A stretch of 64,000 nt of DNA. Origin: Actinomadura terrae (GTDB lineage Bacteria; Actinomycetota; Actinomycetes; Streptosporangiales; Streptosporangiaceae). Under the pieces are notes generated by a model that saw nothing but the letters and a program-made list of their open reading frames with translations, searched no databases and had not been told where the DNA came from. The DNA lies in the NCBI RefSeq assembly GCF_022751215.1, contig NZ_JAICDG010000001.1:1860001-1924000 (forward strand). Direction: 5' to 3'. Both the position numbers and the translations under genes were made by a program. Below, in pieces: positions 51,658-60,900 of the stretch. Every line of letters begins with the position of its first letter. Position 1 is the first letter of the stretch.

Positions 51658-53328
51658 TCAGACGGTGAACGCCGCCTCGAGGAGGGCGAGGAAACCGGTC
51701 GTCGCCGGGGCCGGGACGTCGGTGCCCGACAGGAGCCGGTCGAGCCACCGCCGGTCGATCAGCCCGGTCGCGGCGACCGGCTCCAGCAGGCCCGGCTCGG
51801 ACCGCCAGTGCGTCACGAGCGCGCGCGCCAGCGCGGAGGTGGCCGTGGCGGAGTCACCGCGCCGCGACAACCTCTGACGTGTCTTGTGGACGACCTTCGT
51901 CCCCTGGTCCCGAGCCGTCCGCACCAGCGTGAGCGGACGCGGCGCCATGAGCGCGGACGGCCGCACCCCCGTGTCCATCGGCAGCGCGGCCAGTTCGGGG
52001 TCGAGCGCCGCGACCAGCCGCGCGTTGAACCGGGAGCCGCGCTTGACGTCCGGCGGCAACGCCTCGGCGATCGCGACGAAACGCGGGTGCAGCAGCGGGT
52101 TCAGGCAGGTGTGCTCCGTGCACGAGCTCGTGATGACCGCGCCGACGGCACGGTGGTAGCGCTGCCGGTAGTAGTAGGTGTCCGTGGCGGACAGCCAGTC
52201 CCCGCCTATGCCGGTGAAGATGTCGCGCAGGCGGCGTATGGCCGCGGCTTCGGATTCACGCGCGAACTCCGGGTCCAGGCATGCGGAATCGACCGGGTCC
52301 AGGCTGAAGATGCGCCACCTCGCCAGCCGGTCGACCAGCTTGGGCGTGACGCGGGGACGCTCGCGCTGCATCGCGTAGTACATCCCGCGCGCCAGCTCGC
52401 CACCGAGACCGCTGATGCGCGGCGCGTCCCCCGTCTGCCCCTCGACCCACTCCAGCAGGCTCAGGTGCAGCGGGTTGAGGACCTGCTCGCGGCGGCGCGC
52501 CGCGTCCAGGACCAGGCGGTGCACCTCCGGGGGCTCCAGCCGCTGGATCCCGGAGGTGTCGATCACCTCGTGCCGCATCCGGTACCGCTCGGCGAGCATC
52601 GCGGCCGTGGCGGCGTCGCCGCTGTCCTCGGCGCTCAGCGTCAGCGTCTGGAGCCCGGCGCGGCGGGACGGCGGGATCGCCGCCAGCACGAGACGCGTGT
52701 CCAACCCGCCGGACAGTTGCAGGATCGCGTCAGGGTGCTCGTCCAGGCACTGCCGCATGGTCGCGCGCAACAAGTCGGCCAGCTCCCGCACCGCCTCCTC
52801 GACACGCGGCGCGTGTCCGGTACGGAAGTCGCCCGGATCGATCTCCGTTTCGGTCAGCCGACCGTCCGCGAGCGTCCAGCCGTGCCCGGCGCGGAGCGTG
52901 CGCACGCCGTCGAACGCGGTGTCCTGGTCCAGGAAATGGCCGACAAGGCGGTAGACGCCGAGGGCCTCAAGGTCCGGGCCGCGCCCGGCGAACCGGGCCA
53001 GTTCCCGTGCGGACGTCCCCGCCGCCGCCCATCCGTCCCCTCGGACGCCGTAGAGCTGCCGCATGCCGAGCCAGTCGGACGCCACCCGCACGGTGCCGTT
53101 CTCTGCGGCGGCACCGGCGAAAGGCGCGGCCAGATCCGCCAATCCCTTTCCGGTGAGGATCCGCTCGCGTAGCGTCGATGCGTCCTGGATGGCGAACGTG
53201 TGGTCGTGCGGTCGCAGGACGAGAGCGGTGGTTCCGGCCGGGCCCAGATCCGTCACCGCCTCGTCCGGTACGGGCGCCGTTTGGCCGGACGCGGCCGAAA
53301 CCGCCAGCAGTCGCGAGGAAGTGCGCAT
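51658..53328 (-). CDS. Asparagine synthetase-like amidotransferase (orphan)
   Basis: A 556-residue AsnB-like protein. The N-terminal part (1-170) resembles the glutaminase fold but begins MRTSSRL, without the catalytic Cys2, so it cannot use glutamine. The synthetase domain has the PP-loop SGGLDT at 206-211 and the pyrophosphate-binding region further on. Such Cys-less forms are found in lasso-peptide cyclases, beta-lactam synthetases and other amide-forming enzymes. No precursor peptide, B1/B2 protease or carrier-protein genes are near. It is likely to catalyse an ATP-dependent amide or ring closure; substrate unknown. The start at 53328 follows GGGATGG. Confidence 0.82.
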   Translation of the reverse strand: MRTSSRLLAVSAASGQTAPVPDEAVTDLGPAGTTALVLRPHDHTFAIQDASTLRERILTGKGLADLAAPFAGAAAENGTVRVASDWLGMRQLYGVRGDGWAAAGTSARELARFAGRGPDLEALGVYRLVGHFLDQDTAFDGVRTLRAGHGWTLADGRLTETEIDPGDFRTGHAPRVEEAVRELADLLRATMRQCLDEHPDAILQLSGGLDTRLVLAAIPPSRRAGLQTLTLSAEDSGDAATAAMLAERYRMRHEVIDTSGIQRLEPPEVHRLVLDAARRREQVLNPLHLSLLEWVEGQTGDAPRISGLGGELARGMYYAMQRERPRVTPKLVDRLARWRIFSLDPVDSACLDPEFARESEAAAIRRLRDIFTGIGGDWLSATDTYYYRQRYHRAVGAVITSSCTEHTCLNPLLHPRFVAIAEALPPDVKRGSRFNARLVAALDPELAALPMDTGVRPSALMAPRPLTLVRTARDQGTKVVHKTRQRLSRRGDSATATSALARALVTHWRSEPGLLEPVAATGLIDRRWLDRLLSGTDVPAPATTGFLALLEAAFTV

Positions 53329-53499
53329 GGACCATCCCGGTGGTAATGGCGGGAAGCAGTCGAAGCCTAGCTTTTCCGCACTGGACGCGACAGAAGTGGA
53401 TTTTCCACATTCGGCCGCGAAATAGGGGTTATCCCCGCATTGACAGCGGTGTTTGACGCTCGGACGTTCCGGCTGGCCGGGACCGGACGTCATTTCGCG

Positions 53500-53898
53500 T
53501 CAACCATCCCGGGACATCTCGAACCACACCGCGTGCCCCGCGCCCCGCCGCCCGACCCCCCACCGGTCGGACACGTACTCCACGATGATCAGACCGCGCC
53601 CGCACGCCCCCAGCCCGTCCACGACCGCCAGGTGGGGAACGGTCTCCGCACCGCCGTCGTCGACGACCTCCATGCACACGATCCGCTCCGAGTGGCTCAC
53701 CTCCACCCGGACATGCCCCTCCCGCCCGGACTCGGTATAGCGCACGGCGTTCGTGACCAGTTCGCTCATGCACAGCGTGGCGTCGCTGAGCGCGGGATGC
53801 TCGCCCAGCAGCCCCCGCAGCCACCGCCGCGCGCGTCCCACCGCCCGGTCCGCGCCGGGCAGGACGAGCGTGTCGAACCTCAGAGTCGGCACGGTCAT
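53500..53898 (-). CDS. HATPase-domain (RsbW-like) protein
   Basis: A 132-residue ATP-binding protein consisting of a HATPase domain: CMSELVTNAVRYTESG (N box), EVVDDGGAETV, and CGRGLIIVEYVSDRWGV (G boxes). It is a free-standing anti-sigma-factor kinase-like protein. GGAAGGAG precedes the ATG at 53898. The divergent XRE/DUF397 pair suggests membership in the same actinobacterial regulatory family network. Confidence 0.88.
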   Translation of the reverse strand: MTVPTLRFDTLVLPGADRAVGRARRWLRGLLGEHPALSDATLCMSELVTNAVRYTESGREGHVRVEVSHSERIVCMEVVDDGGAETVPHLAVVDGLGACGRGLIIVEYVSDRWGVGRRGAGHAVWFEMSRDG

Positions 53899-54084
53899 CG
53901 GCCTCACTCCTTCCAGTCGCCGTCGCCGAAAGAATGAGCCGCCCACGCAATGTCACGGGAGACGTTCGCCGCCCTCGGCCCCAGATCCCCCGGCACCCTT
54001 GACCGAGTCACTTTTGACTGAGGCACTTTTGCCGACCTGGCTGAAATCGCCACCGGTCACGCATTGTCCGTGCATGATTACTCC

Positions 54085-54933
54085 ATGGAGAACGCGCAGC
54101 GCCCGACCATGCGAAGCCGCAAGCTCGGCCAGCGCCTTCGCGCCATCCGCGAGGAGCGCGGCCTCACCCTCCAGCAGGCCGCCCGGGTGCTGAACCGCAC
54201 CCCGTCCTCCCTGAGCAAGCTCGAAACCGGCAAGCGCGGCATCCGCCGCCCCGCCCTGGAGAACATGCTCGACCGGTATCAATACACCGACCCCGAGGAG
54301 CGAGAGGCCCTGTTCGATCTCGCCCGCAACGGCACTAAGCAGGGCTGGTGGCTCCGCTACGAGGGCAAGATCTCGCCTTCGATGCTGGACTACATCTCTT
54401 TGGAGGCCGAGGCCCTGTCTATCGAGAGTTTCCAGCTCCACCTACTGCCCGGGCTCCTTCAGACTGACGCGTACACGCGTGCGGTCATCGAATGCTGTTT
54501 CGATCAGGGCTTCGATCCTGATGTCGATGGCCTTACCGAAGTGCGCATGCGGCGCCAGCAAATCTTGTTTCGGGAGAAACCGCCACGCTTTCGTGCTATC
54601 GCGAGCGAGGCTGCGCTGCGTCAGCGCTTTGGTAGTCGTGAGGTGATGAAAGCCCAGCTCACCCAGTTGATAGAGCGCTCACAGATGCCAAACGTGACTC
54701 TACAGCTCCTTCCCTTTTTGGTTGGCGGCCACGGCGGTATCAACGGTTCCTTCTCGACCTTGACTACCAGGGACTTGTCTGTGGTCCTGGTCGAGAACCT
54801 GACCACCGGCTGGTATCTGGAAGAAGCCGAAGACGTGAGCCGCCACCACCTGGTCTTTGATCGTTTGAGGGAAGCGGCTCTTTCGCCATCCGACTCCCGC
54901 GCGTTGATCGAACGTATATTGTCGGAGACATGA
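54085..54933 (+). CDS. XRE-family regulator with DUF5753 domain
   Basis: A 282-residue protein with N-terminal XRE HTH (LGQRLRAIREERGLTLQQAA and LNRTPSSLSKLETGKRGIRR, about 14-75) and DUF5753 (from ISLEAEALSIESFQLHLLPG). Lower GC and less biased codon use in the second half than in neighbours suggest a different history. The ATG at 54085 (MENAQRP) is chosen. The stop overlaps the DUF397 start as ATGA. Confidence 0.93.
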   Translation: MENAQRPTMRSRKLGQRLRAIREERGLTLQQAARVLNRTPSSLSKLETGKRGIRRPALENMLDRYQYTDPEEREALFDLARNGTKQGWWLRYEGKISPSMLDYISLEAEALSIESFQLHLLPGLLQTDAYTRAVIECCFDQGFDPDVDGLTEVRMRRQQILFREKPPRFRAIASEAALRQRFGSREVMKAQLTQLIERSQMPNVTLQLLPFLVGGHGGINGSFSTLTTRDLSVVLVENLTTGWYLEEAEDVSRHHLVFDRLREAALSPSDSRALIERILSET

Positions 54934-55211
54934 GCATGCAGGAGTTGTTCTATTCGCCGTGGCGCAAGAGCAGTCACAGTGGGAGTGCCGGTCAGGAGTG
55001 CGTTGAAGTAGCCGCCGCGTGGCGGACGAGCAGCTACAGCAGCGGTAGCGAAGGCCAGTGTGTCGAGGTGGCGCCGCTGGCCGATCGGCTGGTGGCGATG
55101 CGGGATTCCAAGGACCCGGACGGGCCGATGCTGTCCATCGTGCCGGGGGCGTGGACGTCCCTCTTGGGCGACATCAAGGAAGGCGTGCACGACCTCGGCC
55201 CCTCCCGCTGA
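54930..55211 (+). CDS. DUF397 protein with a duplicated motif
   Basis: A 93-residue protein containing the DUF397 N-terminal motif twice in a row: WRKSSHSGSAGQECVEVA (11-28) and WRTSSYSSGSEGQCVEVA (31-48), followed by one C-terminal half (MRDSKDPDGPMLSIVPGAWT). Common DUF397 proteins of about 60-70 residues have it once. It is translationally coupled to the XRE gene (ATGA). The duplicate probably arose by internal DNA duplication. Confidence 0.92.
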   Translation: MSMQELFYSPWRKSSHSGSAGQECVEVAAAWRTSSYSSGSEGQCVEVAPLADRLVAMRDSKDPDGPMLSIVPGAWTSLLGDIKEGVHDLGPSR

Positions 55212-55237
55212 GCGGACGAAGAGACGGCGGTGCCGGG

Positions 55238-55319
55238 CTTGGTGGTGTAGGTCACATGGTCGGGTCGTCACAGGGATCGACCCGTGTGCATCTGTTGTGC
55301 GACTCGCTACACCACCAAG
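55238..55319 (+). promoter_or_regulatory. Structured leader sequestering the ribosome site of the AhpD-like gene
   Basis: CTTGGTGGTGTAG (55238-55250) pairs perfectly over 13 bp with CTACACCACCAAG (55307-55319). The right arm ends in AAG of the AAGGAG ribosome-binding site (55317-55322) of the next gene. The enclosed 56 bases contain a second 7-bp hairpin (CGGGTCG at 55261 with CGACCCG at 55278). In the closed form translation would be blocked. A ligand, protein or temperature switch is possible; no known riboswitch family is recognised. Confidence 0.55.
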
Positions 55320-55328
55320 GAGCGCACG

Positions 55329-55811
55329 ATGACTGTTCGTTTGGCCCTGTTCAGTAACCCGACCGCGACCGCCGCCAAGGCCGCCGGACACTTCGGTGCA
55401 GCGAGCAAGACGATTTTGCAGGAGTCAACGCTGCCGGCTGCGGTGCAGAGGCTGGTGGTGCTGCGCGCCAGCCAGATCAACGGGGACGGCTACGCCACCG
55501 ACGTGTGGAGCAAGAACGCGGCGCACGCTGGGGAGAGTGCCGTCCGCATCAACCAGGTCGCCGCTTGGCGGGAGTCCACCGTGTTCACCGACGCCGAACG
55601 CGCCGCGCTGGAGGTGGCCGAGCAGGGCACCCGCATCGCCGACGCGGCCAGTGGTGTCACCGATCAGGCGTGGGCGGACGCCGCCCGGCACTACGACGAG
55701 GACCAGCTGTCGGACCTGGTGATGCTCATCGCCCTGATCAATGCCACCAACCGCATGTCGGTCATCGTCGGCCAGCGCGGCGGCGACTTCGAGCCCGGCA
55801 CGATCGGCTGA
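55329..55811 (+). CDS. AhpD/carboxymuconolactone decarboxylase-like protein without redox cysteines
   Basis: A 160-residue CMD/AhpD-fold protein: LVVLRASQINGDGYATDVWS (43-62), ERAALEVAEQGTRI and NATNRMSVIVGQR near the end. In AhpD-type peroxidases the first segment reads NGCxxC; here it is NGDGYA, with D53 and A56 where the two cysteines should be. It therefore cannot run the usual thiol chemistry and may be a binding or sensing protein or another enzyme. The ATG at 55329 has AAGGAG in front, sequestered by the leader structure. Confidence 0.85.
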   Translation: MTVRLALFSNPTATAAKAAGHFGAASKTILQESTLPAAVQRLVVLRASQINGDGYATDVWSKNAAHAGESAVRINQVAAWRESTVFTDAERAALEVAEQGTRIADAASGVTDQAWADAARHYDEDQLSDLVMLIALINATNRMSVIVGQRGGDFEPGTIG

Positions 55812-55854
55812 CCACCCCTCCCGCGTCCAGTTCGCCAACATGGCCAACTGACCC

Positions 55855-55888
55855 CGCCAGCCCTCATCTCACGAGATGAGGGCTGGCG
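55855..55888 (+). terminator. Terminator
   Basis: A 16-bp stem CGCCAGCCCTCATCTC with its exact complement and a 2-base loop, 43 bases after the AhpD-like gene stop. Confidence 0.85.
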
Positions 55889-56121
55889 ACCACCGCGTGT
55901 ACTGCTTTCCAGGAGCGATCGAGCGTGTCCACCACGACCGCTCGCTCGGTGAACTGACTGGCGGGTATGTCCTCGACATCACCGGCACGAGAATCGGTTC
56001 CATCGCCCGGCACGCGATGGCCGCCAAGGTGCCTGGGCAGTTCGACCGGTTGGCTGACGGCAGGCCTTTGGACGGCGCCGCGCAACGCCTGGGGTCGTGA
56101 CTGGGGTGTCGGTCGGTTCCC
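55889..56121. other. Short unsupported ORFs
   Basis: A 74-codon frame on the plus strand (55876-56100, MRAGDHRVYCFPGAIERVHH) has moderately good codon bias but begins inside the terminator stem, and overlapping frames exist on the other strand. It may be a remnant of a larger gene. No recognised domain. Confidence 0.3.
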
Positions 56122-56943
56122 TCAGGGCTTGATGGCGAGGCCGCCGTACATGGAGACCTGGGAGTCGTCGATCTTGCGGGCCTCGTCGTCCGGACGCCAG
56201 TGGTGGACGGGAGTGACACCGGGCTCGATCAGCTCCAGCCCCTTAAAGAAGCCCTCGATATCGGCCTTCGTGCGCGCCTTGGAGTGGATGCCGCGCGCGT
56301 TGTACTCCTTGATGGCGGTGCTGACCTGCTTGGGGGCGCTGTCGATGGCAATCGTGGAGAGGGCGAGGAAACTGCCGGACGGCAGCGGTTCCAGCAGGTT
56401 CTCGACGATGCCGTGCGCCTGCGCCTCGTCGTGAAGGAAATGCAGGACGGCGATGAGGCACAGCCCCACAGGCTGGCTCAGATCGAGCGTCTCCTGAACT
56501 TCCGGGGCCGCGAGAATGCTCTGCGGGTCGCTCACGTCGGCGTCGATGTAGCGGGACTGTCCCTCGGGCGTGCTGGTGAGCAGGGCCCGCGCGTGCACGA
56601 GCACGATCGGGTCGTTGTCGACGTAGACCACCCGGCAGGACGGATCGACCTTCTGCACGACCTCGTGGAGGTTCGGCGAAGTCGGAAGCCCCGTCCCGAT
56701 GTCGAGGAACTGCCGGACGCCCCGCTCGGCCGCCAGATAGCGAGCCACCCGCACCATGAAATTGCGGTTCGCCCGGACGGACGTGCGCATGTAGGGGGCG
56801 ACCTTGATGACGTCCTCGGCGGCGGCCCGGTCGGCTTTGTAGTTGTCCTTGCCGCCTAGCAGATAGTCGTAGACCCGGGCCGAGTGCGCCACATCGGTCC
56901 TGAGGTCGACCGAGGGCGGGCCGTGGTCTGGACTATCCGGCAC
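56122..56943 (-). CDS. SAM-dependent methyltransferase, DUF574 family
   Basis: A 273-residue DUF574 methyltransferase, paralog of the protein at 25488. Signatures are YDYLLGGKDNYKADR, FLDIGTGLPTSPNLHEVV and VYVDNDPIVLVHARALL. The GTG at 56943 has GGGAG 5 bases upstream and is preferred over the TTG four codons earlier. Substrate unknown. It lies in the accessory region between the AhpD-like gene and an Imm21 protein. Confidence 0.9.
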   Translation of the reverse strand: MPDSPDHGPPSVDLRTDVAHSARVYDYLLGGKDNYKADRAAAEDVIKVAPYMRTSVRANRNFMVRVARYLAAERGVRQFLDIGTGLPTSPNLHEVVQKVDPSCRVVYVDNDPIVLVHARALLTSTPEGQSRYIDADVSDPQSILAAPEVQETLDLSQPVGLCLIAVLHFLHDEAQAHGIVENLLEPLPSGSFLALSTIAIDSAPKQVSTAIKEYNARGIHSKARTKADIEGFFKGLELIEPGVTPVHHWRPDDEARKIDDSQVSMYGGLAIKP

Positions 56944-57058
56944 GGTGACTCCCAAAAATCTGCGCGGTGTTACGCGTCACACACTAGCGAGACAAGCCAT
57001 CTTACGGTCAACGTCGCCGCACAGTGATCTATGTCCCGAACTGGCCGCTTCCGGGCTT

Positions 57059-57592
57059 TCATGGCTTGTCGGAGAGTAGCCGGACGATACCGACCCGGGT
57101 TTCCGGTCCTGTCTCAACGGAGGCGAAGCTGACCCGAAATGTGCCCGGAGCAAGATCGATGAGCAGGTGGTTCTCCGGCTGCTGCTCCAGCAGCGTGCTA
57201 CCGGGCCAGACCGAGTCGAACAGGACGACCGGGCCGGGGACCGTCCAGCGGACCTCGGTCTCCCACTCCGCCGTGTCAAGGGCGGCTTCCACCCCACCCA
57301 GCAGGGCGCCCTCCGACGGCGCCCACTCCCATCGGACGAACACCGACAGCTCCGGCAGGAACGTGGTCGAATCCGGCACGTCGCCCAGGACGAGCGCCTG
57401 CGCGTCGCCCACGTCCAGGACGCCGAGCGAGTCGTCCACCTTGCAGGCCCGCCCGTAGTCGCCCCACTCGGACGGATCGTTGACGTCCTGCCCCGCCGGG
57501 TCTGTATGCCAGAGCGGCAGAACGGATTGGGGCAACGCCACCAGCGGGCCGCCCAACGACTCGACCCACGTTCTCGTGTACTCGTCGTCCAC
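57059..57592 (-). CDS. Imm21-family immunity protein
   Basis: A 177-residue protein. WVESLGGPLVALPQSVLPLW, DYGRACKVDDSLGVLDVGDA and ALVLGDVPDSTTFLPE are the marks of Imm21, a family of immunity proteins that neutralise polymorphic toxins. No toxin with a secretion signal or a toxin domain lies within the window next to it, so it is an orphan or acts in trans against neighbours. The ATG at 57592 is used. It is divergent from the YjbR-like gene (54 bases). Confidence 0.8.
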   Translation of the reverse strand: MDDEYTRTWVESLGGPLVALPQSVLPLWHTDPAGQDVNDPSEWGDYGRACKVDDSLGVLDVGDAQALVLGDVPDSTTFLPELSVFVRWEWAPSEGALLGGVEAALDTAEWETEVRWTVPGPVVLFDSVWPGSTLLEQQPENHLLIDLAPGTFRVSFASVETGPETRVGIVRLLSDKP

Positions 57593-57645
57593 ACTCGGCA
57601 GGCTAGCCCCCGAAACCGTCCGACCCGCCTGGTAGACCTCGCCAC

Positions 57646-57981
57646 ATGAACGTTGAGGAGTTCCTGAAGGCCGTGCTCGCGCTTCCAGAAGTGACCGAGC
57701 GCGACGCGTTCGGTGGGATGACGGGCTTCCGGGTCCGAGACAAGGGCTTCTGCTACCTCAACGAGCCCGAGGGGACCGTCCTCCTCAAGGCCACCCGCGA
57801 AGAACAGGCCGCCCTCATCGCCGAGGCCCCGGAGACCTTCACGCCGTCCTGGGCCAGCGGCGGGCGCTTCGCCTGGCTCGAAGTCACCCTGGCCACGGTC
57901 GATCCGGAAGAACTGCGGGACCTCGTCACCGAAGCCTGGCGCCTCTCAGCCCCCAAACGCCTCGCGAAAACGCTGACGTAG
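57646..57981 (+). CDS. MmcQ/YjbR-family protein
   Basis: A 111-residue protein with VEEFLKAVLALPEVTERDAF at the N-terminus and a strand-rich core ending in LVTEAWRLSAPKRLAKTL. The MmcQ/YjbR fold is a double-wing DNA-binding-like motif; its role is not established. It converges on the NACHT gene (10-base gap). Confidence 0.85.
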   Translation: MNVEEFLKAVLALPEVTERDAFGGMTGFRVRDKGFCYLNEPEGTVLLKATREEQAALIAEAPETFTPSWASGGRFAWLEVTLATVDPEELRDLVTEAWRLSAPKRLAKTLT

Positions 57982-57990
57982 CGGCCCCTG

Positions 57991-60900
57991 TCACCAAATC
58001 GTCCAGCGGCGTCCAAAGGCCGCTCCGCCGCGTACCTCTTGGGTTATGGGTTTCTCCACGCGCAGCTTGCGGTTTGCCGCGAGCGGACCCAGGTCGATAC
58101 CGGGACTGACGCCACGCAGGCTGAGGTGTCGAAGCCTGGGCAGCCCGCTCAGGCAGGACACGTCCGTAACGTTGGGGCATTCCGTCAACCGGAGGTTTTC
58201 AAGGTTCCTCAGTTCGGCGAGTGGGCTCAGGTCGTGGACGGCCGTACCGCAGAGTTCGAGGAAGGTAAGGCCCTTGAGGGAGGCGAGCGCACCGATATCG
58301 GATTTCAGGCCCTTCAGTTCAAGGCGGAGGTCGGTGAGGGGGAGGGGGGTCAGGGAGTGCAGATTGATCTCCAGGTCGCATTCCTCGATGATCAAATGGC
58401 GAAGTAGCGGCGTCTGGGACACGACGTCCGCGAGCCCGCAATTGAGGGGGGATCCGCTCAAGCCCAAAGAGGTGAGCCCGCCGAGCGGAGGCAGCATGTC
58501 CACGTCGGTCAGGTGGTAACTGTTGAAGAGCATGAGAGTCTCCAGGCCCTGATGCCGTTTCATGGGGCTGAAGTCGATGAGGTCTTCGCATCTCGTCAGC
58601 CAGATCATCTTGAGTTCCGGCAGATCGTCCAGAAAGCGAAGGGTGTTGAGACCGGGTTGCCCCAAGGAAAGCCTGCGCAGGCGGGGGAGGTCCGGGATGC
58701 GCGTCGGCGCGGGGGCCCTGGCATCGGAATAATGGTTGAGATCCTCGATGGATTGTGCGTGGGCACCGAGGTAGGAGAAATCTACCGGTTCGCGTGTGTA
58801 AACACTCAGTAGGAGCAGGGGCGGCAGAAGGCGCAGGGCTCCTAATCTGCTCGGAGAGTAGCGGACTCGGCGTTCCGTATCTGCCGGAGCAGCGGCCAAG
58901 ACCCTGGTGGCGTATTCCTCCGGGTCGAAGTATTCCCACGCTTTGGTGAGTTCGTACTGCAACGGGTATCTCGGGTCGTTGCCGTAGCGCGAGAGGACGT
59001 CGAGCGCTGCGGGGCCGTTGACCAAGCGGGCCAGGTGGATCGCGGCCTTCGCGGCGGCCATGGACACGCCGGTAAGGGTCTCCGGAAGCCGGGCCAGGGC
59101 CGGTTCGCCGACCGTGGCGAGGGAGCGGGCCGCCGCGACGCTACGCGGCGGTGACAAAGCGTCCAGGCAGCGGTCGAGGTCGGCGCGCAGATCGTCGGGG
59201 ACGGACGGAAGCGTTTCCAGGCAGGACACCGCCACCAGCCGGAGCGCGCGGGCATGGCGGGGTTTCGCGGCGGCGCGGGTCAGAATTCCGCTGATCAGCT
59301 CGCGCCGGAGCGGCTCGTTCGCGTGACCGGCGGCCATGAGGACCGTTTCCCGCCAGGCGTCCAGGTGCGCGTTGTAGATGAGCAGGTCCATGTCGCCGAG
59401 GTCGGCGGCCTGTTTCGCGGCGAGGTATTCCTGAACGGTCCGGTGGACGAAGTCGATGCGTCCCGGCACCGGTTCACGGATCACACCGCTGCGCTGGAGC
59501 AGCAGTTCCAGGACGCTTCCGGCGGAGAGCCGGATCTGCGGCATCGACGCCAGCCGATCGGCGATGAGTTTTTCGACCGTCCACTTGGAGAGCTCCACGC
59601 GTCCGCTGTGCGAAAGGTGCCAGGCGAGGTCCTGGAGGATGCGCACCTTCTGGTCGCGCTCGAGCGGGCTCGGAATGCCGCGTTTGGCGTCGCGGGTTTC
59701 GAGCAGCATGTCGAGCGTGGCGGCGTAGAGGGCCATGCGGTTGCGGGGGAGGCTCTCGCGGTCCAGGTTGAGCGCGCACAGCATCGCGGCGAGAAGCGGG
59801 TTGGAGGCGAGTGTCCGCAGGTGGGGGGCCGCTTCCAAACGTCCCAGCAAACGGGCCTCATAGCCCGGGAGCCGTTCGGGGTCGCAGGGAAGATCGGCGC
59901 AGTCGCGGACGGCGCCGTGCCAGTGCTGGACGAGCGCGCGCACGTCGGACGGTCCGAGCTGCTCCAGGAAGGCGGTCGCGAACCCCTCCGCGCGGAGCCA
60001 GTCGGAGCCGGCGGCGGCCGGACGGGACGTCACGACGACCCGGATGCCGCGGAACGCCCCGAGGAGGTTCCGGAGCCACACCCGGACGGCCTGGCGCCGC
60101 GCGTCGGCGACCTCGTCCACGCCGTCCACGAGGAGGACGGCGCGGCCCGACAGCAGGCGGCGGTGCACCCAGCCGCGCGGCATGATCCCGGCGAGGTTGC
60201 CCGCGACGTGGTCGAGGAACTCCTCGGGGCGTGGGAGCGGGCCGCCTGCGTGGCTGCGGAGCTTGATGACGAACGGCACCGAGCCGTTCCAGCCGGTGAG
60301 GGGGCCGGTGAACGCGCCGCGCGCGGCGGTGACGGCGAGCCAGCGCAGTAGCGTGCTCTTGCCCCCGCCCGCCTCGCCGCGCACGAGCATCAGCTCGTTC
60401 TCGCCGAGCGCCTGCTCGACCCGGACGCTCCCCATGCCGCTGTCCTCGCGCCATTCGCTGACGGGCACCGCCTGAGGGCGGCGCGGTCGGCGCGGGGCGG
60501 AGTCGTCGGAGACGTTCAGGCTGATGTAGGCGACGCTGAGGGTGGTCTGCGGGCGGGCAAATCGCTCAAACCGGACGCCGAACAGCTCAAGCGTGTCGAG
60601 GTTCTCACTGATGGAGGCGAGGTAGCGGCGGGTGAACTCCTGGTCGTCCGTCTCGCCTTCAGGAGCCGTGAGTGACCGGACGGGCAGCCGGGACAGGACG
60701 GCGCCGATCTGGTCGGACAACCCGGTGAGTCGTTCGAGGGTCTCGACGGACGCGCGGGCCCCGAATTGGGGCAGGTGGATGAGAATGCGCGCGAGACAGT
60801 CGCAGCATTCGTCCAAGACGATCTCGTAGAGCCTCGCCCCCGCCTCGCCCAGTTCGAGTTCGGCTTCCCGGCTGGAGAGTCGCGACCTCAACGAGCGGGC

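Noticed and set aside
53329..53493. Upstream extension of the AsnB-like protein as a peptide precursor.
   Set aside because: The extra 55 codons resemble no lasso or RiPP leader/core and the region is better explained as a promoter.
55864..56219. Short minus-strand frames opposite 55876-56100.
   Set aside because: No family match, and they overlap the terminator and each other.
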